A stretch of DNA of 10,940 nucleotides from RGIG4103 sp045644605 (lineage in GTDB: Bacteria; Bacillota; Clostridia; RUG12999), in NCBI GenBank assembly GCA_045644605.1, contig JAZRHB010000087.1, positions 1-10,940 of the forward strand, given 5' to 3'. The translations under genes and the position numbers were made by a program. Shown one piece after another: positions 6,996-10,940 of the stretch (position 1 is the stretch's first letter; each line of letters opens with the position of its first letter). The notes under the pieces were generated by a model, which worked only from the letters and a program-made list of their open reading frames with translations, was not told the DNA's origin and did no database searches.

Positions 6996-7024
6996 ATTAT
7001 ACCATGTTTTCATATTAAAATCAA
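6996..7024 (-). promoter_or_regulatory. Sigma-A promoter of the VWA/glycosidase/coaX operon
   Basis: The minus strand reads TTGATT (7019-7024), 17 nt, TATAAT (6996-7001), with TG one base before the -10 hexamer (extended -10). Transcription should start near 6989, about 43 nt before the ATG at 6946. It is divergent from the promoter at 7042-7070. Confidence 0.82.
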
Positions 7025-7041
7025 GTTTTATGTTTATATGC

Positions 7042-7070
7042 TTGAATTTGTTTTCAGATTGTGATACAAT
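7042..7070 (+). promoter_or_regulatory. Sigma-A promoter of the DUF4364 / YgjV operon
   Basis: TTGAAT (7042-7047), a 17-nt spacer and TACAAT (7065-7070), with TG before the -10 as an extended element. It lies just upstream of the GGAGG ribosome binding site at 7081-7085. Its -35 box and that of the divergent minus-strand promoter are only 17 nt apart. ATTGT (7058-7062) and ACAAT (7066-7070) form a small dyad over the -10. Confidence 0.75.
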
Positions 7071-7092
7071 ATCATATTATGGAGGTGGCATT

Positions 7093-7632
7093 ATGCGAGC
7101 TGCTTTAAATAAAGATTTCAACATAAAAATTGCATTATTATATATAATTGATAAATTCGGCGGAAAAGCTTCCGACGTGCAGATTACGGAAGCCATGTCA
7201 ACTGTTTGCGGTACAAACTACTTTTCAATGAAACAGTGCGAATATGAGCTTGAGAAAGAAGCTTTTATCCATAGCTATTACTACGAAACCGAGCTTTATT
7301 ATCTCATCACCGAACGTGGAAGCGAAGCACTTTCGTTTATGTCCGAAAGACTCATTCATTCTCTTCGCACGGAAATTACTGAATTTGTCAAGAATTATTC
7401 GGTCAAAGGCAAAGCAAAGGAATTCATAAGCGAGGCCGTTCCCGTTTCCGACCTTGAATATAACGTGCATATCAAATACGACGAGTTCAATATGCCGGCG
7501 CTCGAGCTTTCGTTCCGTGCAGGCGGCAGAAAAGAAGCGCAAGCTCTTGCAAAGCTGCTTGAAAAGCACAAGGAAAAAATTTATAAGGACATTTACAGCT
7601 ATATCATAAATCTTACAAACGAAGAGGAGTAA
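7093..7632 (+). CDS. DUF4364 family protein (winged-helix-like, putative regulator)
   Basis: This is a 179-residue soluble protein. The N-terminal part (about 8-80) has the pattern of a winged-helix domain: helices around IKIALLYIIDKFG and SDVQITEAMS, then a recognition-like stretch SMKQCEYELEKEAFI, then the YYYETELYYLITERG wing. The C-terminal half is a mixed helix/strand region of unknown role ending in an acidic tail. The layout and TNYFSMKQCEYEL match my recollection of DUF4364 proteins, which are common in Clostridia and mostly uncharacterised. The ATG at 7093 has GGAGG 7 nt upstream; an earlier in-frame start near 7030 would overlap the promoter and is rejected. It is co-transcribed with the YgjV-like gene 6 nt downstream. 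DNA binding is inferred from the fold; no target is known. Confidence 0.8.
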   Translation: MRAALNKDFNIKIALLYIIDKFGGKASDVQITEAMSTVCGTNYFSMKQCEYELEKEAFIHSYYYETELYYLITERGSEALSFMSERLIHSLRTEITEFVKNYSVKGKAKEFISEAVPVSDLEYNVHIKYDEFNMPALELSFRAGGRKEAQALAKLLEKHKEKIYKDIYSYIINLTNEEE

Positions 7633-7638
7633 TTACCC

Positions 7639-8139
7639 TTGTACATATTTGCACAGATTATAGGAATTGCGGCGCTTTTCTGCGCCGTATGCTCATTTCA
7701 GCAGAATAATCATAAAAAAATACTGTTTTTCCAGATTTTATCGGGAACACTTTTTACAATCCATTTTACTTTAATTGGCGCTACTCTTGGCGGTATACTG
7801 AACCTTTTCGGCACACTCCGCAGTATTGTGTTTTACAATAAAGACAAAAAATGGGCAAAGGGCACAAAATGGCTATACATTTTCAGCGGAATTTTTATAA
7901 TAACGGGCATTGTTTTCTGGGAAGGATATGTCAGTCTTTTTCCGATGGTATCTATGGTTATTTCAACCGTTTGCTTCTGGGTTACAAACCCGAAAAAAGT
8001 ACGTCTTCTGATGCTTCCGGCATCGCCGCTGTGGATGGTGTATAACCTGATAAACAAATCCGTAGGCGGTTTCCTTACAGAAACATTTGTGCTTTGCTCC
8101 GTTATTATAGGTATGATAAGGTTTGACAGAAAAGCTTGA
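7639..8139 (+). CDS. YgjV family inner membrane protein
   Basis: This is a 166-residue, very hydrophobic protein with about five to six membrane segments (roughly 3-20, 27-48, 50-65, 78-94, 98-115 and 146-160). Family-type features are SFQQNNHKKILFFQ (19-32), LFGTLRSIVFY (56-66) and the late PASPLWMVYNL (127-137). The function of the family is unknown. The start is TTG at 7639: GAGGAG (7624-7629), inside the end of the DUF4364 gene, is 9 nt upstream, and the next ATG would remove over half of the protein. It lies 6 nt after the DUF4364 stop, so it is very likely translated from the same mRNA. Its TGA stop (8137-8139) lies within the -35 box of the next promoter, and no terminator separates the units. 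Some transcripts may therefore run into the riboswitch. Confidence 0.85.
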   Translation: MYIFAQIIGIAALFCAVCSFQQNNHKKILFFQILSGTLFTIHFTLIGATLGGILNLFGTLRSIVFYNKDKKWAKGTKWLYIFSGIFIITGIVFWEGYVSLFPMVSMVISTVCFWVTNPKKVRLLMLPASPLWMVYNLINKSVGGFLTETFVLCSVIIGMIRFDRKA

Positions 8140-8164
8140 CAAACACTAATATGTGTTGTATAAT
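8136..8164 (+). promoter_or_regulatory. Consensus sigma-A promoter of the glycine riboswitch / symporter unit
   Basis: TTGACA (8136-8141), a 17-nt spacer and TATAAT (8159-8164): both hexamers are perfect. The -35 box shares bases with the TGA stop of the YgjV-like gene. The spacer contains AACAC (8142-8146) and GTGTT (8153-8157), a 5-bp dyad with a 6-nt centre that could be an operator. Confidence 0.92.
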
Positions 8165-8188
8165 GTTAAAGGTTAAAATTTAATAGAT

Positions 8189-8363
8189 AGCTATGTGAAG
8201 TTTGCAGGGGAAGCACTTTTGCTGCCGAAGGAGTAAAACTCTCAGGCGTCTCTTAACTGAGGCAGGGACTGCAGGCGGATAGCTCTCCGGAGAACCCTGA
8301 ATAAGTCAGGTGCCGAAGGTGCAAGGCATAAATGCCAAATCTCTCAGGCAAAAGGACGGAAGT
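8189..8363 (+). promoter_or_regulatory. Tandem glycine riboswitch (two aptamers)
   Basis: Two glycine aptamers lie in series in the 5' leader of the symporter gene. Aptamer 1 (about 8203-8273) is closed by GCAG (8204-8207) with CTGC (8269-8272) and holds GCCGAAGGAG and ACTCTCAGGC. Aptamer 2 (about 8285-8361) is closed by TCCG (8286-8289) with CGGA (8357-8360) and holds GGAGAACC, GCCGAAGGTGCAA and CTCTCAGGCAAAAGGAC, the most conserved signature of the class. Leader AGCTAT (8189-8194) can pair with linker ATAGCT (8279-8284), the leader-linker helix with kink-turn known from glycine riboswitches. In aptamer 1 the usual AAAA between AGGC and the GGAC-like segment is replaced by about 17 nt that can fold into a hairpin. 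Such riboswitches sense free glycine and control cleavage-system or transport genes. Here the target is an AGCS symporter. Whether glycine turns expression on or off cannot be told from sequence alone. Confidence 0.95.
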
Positions 8364-8364
8364 A

Positions 8365-8400
8365 AAAACCCTGTAATCGGGTTTTGTTTATTTGTCTTTT
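8365..8400 (+). terminator. First expression-platform hairpin of the glycine riboswitch
   Basis: AAAACCC (8365-8371) pairs with GGGTTTT (8379-8385), followed by the interrupted T-rich stretch GTTTATTTGTCTTTT. It starts right after aptamer 2. It is a weak-to-moderate terminator candidate, possibly the switching element, since TTTGTC and TTTT (8391-8400) can also pair with the AAAAGGACGGA segment of aptamer 2. Confidence 0.55.
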
Positions 8401-8437
8401 AGAGTTGGTATGCTACCGACTCTTTTTATTTTTATAT
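8401..8437 (+). terminator. Second expression-platform hairpin, strong intrinsic terminator
   Basis: AGAGTTGGTA (8401-8410) pairs with TACCGACTCT (8414-8423) over ten positions (one G-U) around a 3-nt loop, followed by TTTTTATTTTTATA. This has the form of an intrinsic terminator, 24 nt or more before the symporter start codon. With the preceding hairpin it is the likely point at which the riboswitch decides read-through. Confidence 0.8.
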
Positions 8438-8461
8438 AATATTTATAAAGGGGATAGAATC

Positions 8462-10000
8462 ATGACATTCTTACAGTCACTTGAGCATTACAACGGTATT
8501 GTCAATACTTTTGTATGGACAACTCTTGGTCTTGTGCTCTTACTTGCAACGGGTGTGCTTACAACCGTTCTCACAAAGTTTTTCCAGGTTTCACACATTG
8601 GTATGTGGTGGAAAAACACAATTGGAAGCTTATTTAAAAAAGATGTAATCGGTCATTCAAAAGACAAAAAATCCATTTCGCCGTTCCAGGCACTTTGTAC
8701 CGCACTTGCGGCAACAATCGGTGTTGGTAACATTGCCGGTGTTGCTTCTGCAATTGCAATCGGCGGACCGGGTGCTGTTTTCTGGATGTGGGTTGCAGCA
8801 TTTTTCGGTATGATGACTAACTATTCCGAAAACGTTCTCGGTATTTATTACAGAAGAAGAAATGCAGACGGGGAATGGTCCGGCGGTGCAATGTACTACC
8901 TCCGTGACGGTCTTGGAAAATTAAAAGGCTGCAAATGGGTTGGCAAAGTCCTTGCTGTTCTTTTCTCAATTTTCACACTCCTTGCATCATTTGGTATCGG
9001 TGCAATGGGTCAGGTAAACAAAATTGTTTTAAACCTTGAATCTGCATTCCGCATCGACGCTCTTGCAAACATTCAGGTTTTTGACGGTGTATCTCTTTAT
9101 GCAGTTATCCTTGGTGTAATCCTTGTTATTATTGCAGGTCTTATTGTTCTTGGCGGTCTTAAAAGAATTGCTAACTTTGCAGAAAAAGTTGTACCGTTTA
9201 TGGTTGTTCTCTTCATCATCGGAAGTGTAACAATCGTTGCAGTAAACTACGCCAATATTCTTCCTGCATTCAAAGCAATTTTTGCAACAGCATTCAAACC
9301 TGTTGCAGTAGCCGGCGGTGTAACCGGCGCACTTATCAAAACCGTTATGGTACAGGGTTTCAAACGTGGTGTATTCTCCAACGAAGCAGGTCTTGGTTCT
9401 TCCGTTATGGTACACTCCAACTCCAATGTTAAAGAACCCGTTAAACAGGGTATGTGGGGTATTTTTGAAGTGTTTGCAGACACAATGGTTGTATGTACAC
9501 TTACAGCACTTGTAGTTCTTACATCAGGCGTATATCCTAACCTTTATGCTCCGGTAGGTTCAGTAACAGACAGCCCGACAATGGTTGCAGATGCATTCAA
9601 TACTGTATTCGGATTCTGGAACATCGGCGGAAAATTCATTGCAATTGCAATTTTACTTTTTGCATTCACAACTGTTCTCGGTTGGGACCACTACGGTTCA
9701 AAAGCATGGGAATACCTTTTCGGCACAAAAACAGTAAAGCTGTATAAGGTTATCCACCTTGTAACAATTATGCTTGGTGCACTCCTTACATCTTCTCTTG
9801 CATGGGATATTTCCGATACATTCAACGGTCTTATGATGATACCCAACTTAATTGGTGTTATCGTCCTTTCTCCGCTTGTAATGAAAATCACAAGCAACTA
9901 CATAAAGAGAAAGAAAAAAGGCGAAGATGTTAAACCAATGCTTTCAGCATTTGAAGATATTCAGGAAGCTCACGAAAAAGAAATTTCTGAAGAAGAATAA
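8462..10000 (+). CDS. Sodium:alanine/glycine symporter (AGCS family)
   Basis: The 512-residue membrane protein takes up small neutral amino acids (alanine, glycine) with sodium. The family signature GGPGAVFWMWVAAFFG (101-116) matches the known AGCS pattern. Other conserved stretches are the ATIGVGNIAG segment (84-93), GGAMYYLRDG (141-150) and FSNEAGLGSS. About ten to eleven membrane segments cover the chain, and the tail is charged (KRKKKGEDV to EISEEE). The ATG at 8462 has AAAGGGG 8 nt upstream; longer in-frame versions would start inside the terminator hairpin and are rejected. The tandem glycine riboswitch and two leader hairpins upstream show glycine control, which argues that glycine is a physiological substrate. 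It is a single-gene unit closed by a terminator 10 nt after the stop. Confidence 0.96.
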   Translation: MTFLQSLEHYNGIVNTFVWTTLGLVLLLATGVLTTVLTKFFQVSHIGMWWKNTIGSLFKKDVIGHSKDKKSISPFQALCTALAATIGVGNIAGVASAIAIGGPGAVFWMWVAAFFGMMTNYSENVLGIYYRRRNADGEWSGGAMYYLRDGLGKLKGCKWVGKVLAVLFSIFTLLASFGIGAMGQVNKIVLNLESAFRIDALANIQVFDGVSLYAVILGVILVIIAGLIVLGGLKRIANFAEKVVPFMVVLFIIGSVTIVAVNYANILPAFKAIFATAFKPVAVAGGVTGALIKTVMVQGFKRGVFSNEAGLGSSVMVHSNSNVKEPVKQGMWGIFEVFADTMVVCTLTALVVLTSGVYPNLYAPVGSVTDSPTMVADAFNTVFGFWNIGGKFIAIAILLFAFTTVLGWDHYGSKAWEYLFGTKTVKLYKVIHLVTIMLGALLTSSLAWDISDTFNGLMMIPNLIGVIVLSPLVMKITSNYIKRKKKGEDVKPMLSAFEDIQEAHEKEISEEE

Positions 10001-10009
10001 ATAACATTC

Positions 10010-10034
10010 AAAAACCCGCTTCGGCGGGTTTTTT
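10010..10034 (+). terminator. Intrinsic terminator after the symporter gene
   Basis: CCCGC (10015-10019) and GCGGG (10024-10028) enclose a TTCG tetraloop and are extended by AAAAA against TTTTTT. This is a classic stable UUCG hairpin with a U-run, just after the stop codon at 10000. Confidence 0.95.
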
Positions 10035-10036
10035 GT

Positions 10037-10065
10037 TTGACAAAATCTGTGGTATGTGATACAAT
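10037..10065 (+). promoter_or_regulatory. Sigma-A promoter of azlCD
   Basis: TTGACA (10037-10042), a 17-nt spacer and TACAAT (10060-10065), with TG before the -10. It starts right after the terminator T-run. The 11 nt over the -10 (TGTGATACAAT) are identical to those of the DUF4364 promoter at 7060-7070. Confidence 0.85.
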
Positions 10066-10099
10066 TCTTGTTTGGAAACACATCTTTTTTGGAGGAAAA

Positions 10100-10807
10100 A
10101 TGAAAGAAAATACATATGTTTACGGACTGAAAAAAGGTCTTGCCACAGGACTTGGTTATCTTTCCGTTTCGTTCGGATTTGGAATAACCGCTGTTGGCAA
10201 AGGGCTTTCGGGTCTTGAGGCAATTCTTATATCACTGACAAACTTAACATCGGCAGGTCAGCTTGCCGGCATCACGGTAATTGCATCCTGCGGCAGCGTG
10301 CTTGAGCTAATGCTGACGCAGCTTATCATAAATCTGCGCTACTGTCTTATGGGGATTGCACTTACGCAAAAGCTTGACAGCAGCTTTAGCACACTCCACC
10401 GTCTTATTATTTCGTTTGGCATTACGGACGAAAATTTTGCCGTTGCCGCTGCCGAAAAAGGAAGTTTAAACCGCCGGTTTATGTACGGGCTTATGACCCT
10501 ACCTATCATTGGCTGGACACTTGGCACAGCGCTTGGCGCATTTGCGGGGCAGATTCTTCATGCCAGCGTTTGCAGTGCACTTGGCATTGCAATTTACAGT
10601 ATGTTTATTGCAATTATAATCCCCGATACAAAAACTGAAAAAGGTGTTCTTTTAGCGGTGATTTTATCGTCCGCTTTAAGCTGTGCATTTTATTTTATTC
10701 CCCTCCTTTCGCATATTCCGCAGGGGTTTGCAATTATCATATGTGCAGTTGTGGTTTCCGCCATTTTGGCATACTTTTTTCCGAAAAAATTTGAGGAGGA
10801 AGAGTAA
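10100..10807 (+). CDS. azlC: AzlC family branched-chain amino acid exporter, large subunit
   Basis: The 235-residue membrane protein is the large subunit of the AzlCD exporter, known for export of branched-chain amino acids and their toxic analogues. Typical AzlC stretches are the N-terminal GLATGLGYLSVSFGFG (13-28), TNLTSAGQLAG (48-58), IINLRYCLMG (76-85) and SFGITDENFA (105-114), followed by four or so hydrophobic segments and an acidic tail. Length is normal for the family. The ATG at 10100 is preceded by GGAGG only 4 nt away, a short but usable spacing; the longer in-frame version would begin in the promoter -35 box and is rejected. Its stop overlaps the azlD start (TAATG), so the two subunits are translationally coupled. 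No Lrp-type regulator gene is seen next to it. Confidence 0.93.
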   Translation: MKENTYVYGLKKGLATGLGYLSVSFGFGITAVGKGLSGLEAILISLTNLTSAGQLAGITVIASCGSVLELMLTQLIINLRYCLMGIALTQKLDSSFSTLHRLIISFGITDENFAVAAAEKGSLNRRFMYGLMTLPIIGWTLGTALGAFAGQILHASVCSALGIAIYSMFIAIIIPDTKTEKGVLLAVILSSALSCAFYFIPLLSHIPQGFAIIICAVVVSAILAYFFPKKFEEEE

Positions 10808-10940
10808 TGAGCTTTTTTGTATATTTAATCGCAATGGCAGGCGTAACATATCTTATTCGTATGCTTCCGTTTACCTTTATGCGAAAGAAAATCAAATCGG
10901 TATTCATTCGTAGTTTCCTGTATTATGTCCCCTACGCCGT
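10807..10940 (+). CDS. azlD: AzlD family exporter small subunit, partial at right edge
   Basis: The first 44 codons are present. The ATG at 10807 shares one base with the azlC stop (TAATG); AGGAGGAAGAG at the end of azlC provides the ribosome binding site. The encoded start MSFFVYLIAMAGVTYLIRML, then PFTFMRKK, and later SFLYYVPYAV, matches the small AzlD subunit, about 100-110 residues with three to four membrane helices. It pairs with AzlC to form the exporter. The gene continues past the window, so its end and anything downstream cannot be judged. Confidence 0.9.
   Translation, partial: MSFFVYLIAMAGVTYLIRMLPFTFMRKKIKSVFIRSFLYYVPYA

Noticed and set aside
8384..8461. Longer start for the symporter within the leader
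   Set aside because: The added codons lie in the terminator hairpin and T-tract, whereas ATG 8462 has a clear ribosome binding site.
9029..9483. Minus-strand open frames inside the symporter gene
   Set aside because: Antisense to a conserved AGCS gene. One has a Cys/Asn/Lys-rich composition typical of a shadow, and neither has start signals.
10037..10099. Longer start for azlC
   Set aside because: It would begin in the -35 box of the azlCD promoter; ATG 10100 follows GGAGG and matches the family N terminus.
1..10940. tRNA/rRNA genes, CRISPR arrays, insertion sequences, attachment sites
   Set aside because: No repeat-spacer pattern, terminal inverted repeats, transposase or integrase frames, or tRNA-like cloverleaf were seen while reading both strands.

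Overview
The window looks like a low-GC Bacillota chromosome, most likely an anaerobic Clostridia/Oscillospiraceae-type gut bacterium. The signs are AT-rich intergenic DNA, strong AGGAGG-type ribosome binding sites, near-consensus sigma-A promoters with 17-nt spacers, a clostridial-type EF-G paralog, a DUF4364 regulator, a type III pantothenate kinase and a tandem glycine riboswitch. No mobile element, tRNA, rRNA or CRISPR array was seen. I read it as core chromosome rather than a genomic island.

Left block (1-6946, all minus strand, listed in transcription order from the right). A strong promoter at 6996-7024 drives a membrane-anchored protein with an N-terminal zinc ribbon, one membrane helix, a von Willebrand A domain and a C-terminal C-type-lectin-like domain. 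Next come a secreted or anchored family 3 glycosidase of NagZ type (overlapping the previous stop by 11 nt), coaX (12-nt gap), an ECF-transporter S component probably for pantothenate, and trmD. I see no clear minus-strand terminator inside the run, so it may be one operon, with hairpins in the coaX/ECF and ECF/trmD gaps. After a 182-nt gap with its own candidate promoters, an EF-G paralog runs off the left edge. Its P-loop lysine is replaced by threonine.

Right block (7093-10940, all plus strand). A second promoter, divergent from the first, drives a DUF4364 winged-helix protein and a YgjV-family membrane protein (TTG start). The stop codon of the latter lies inside a perfect-consensus -35 box. 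That promoter transcribes a tandem glycine riboswitch with two hairpins in its expression platform, followed by a sodium:alanine/glycine symporter (AGCS). A UUCG-loop terminator ends this unit. A further promoter drives azlC and azlD, a branched-chain amino acid exporter; azlD is cut by the right edge.

Functional themes: pantothenate uptake plus phosphorylation (first step to CoA); cell-surface and wall-related functions (zinc ribbon-VWA-lectin protein plus glycosidase); glycine-sensing control of amino acid transport; amino acid export; and translation (TrmD, EF-G paralog). I found no clearly new multi-gene system. The features most worth a second look are the P-loop change in the EF-G paralog, the surface protein architecture with its coupled glycosidase, and the unusual first aptamer and expression platform of the glycine riboswitch.
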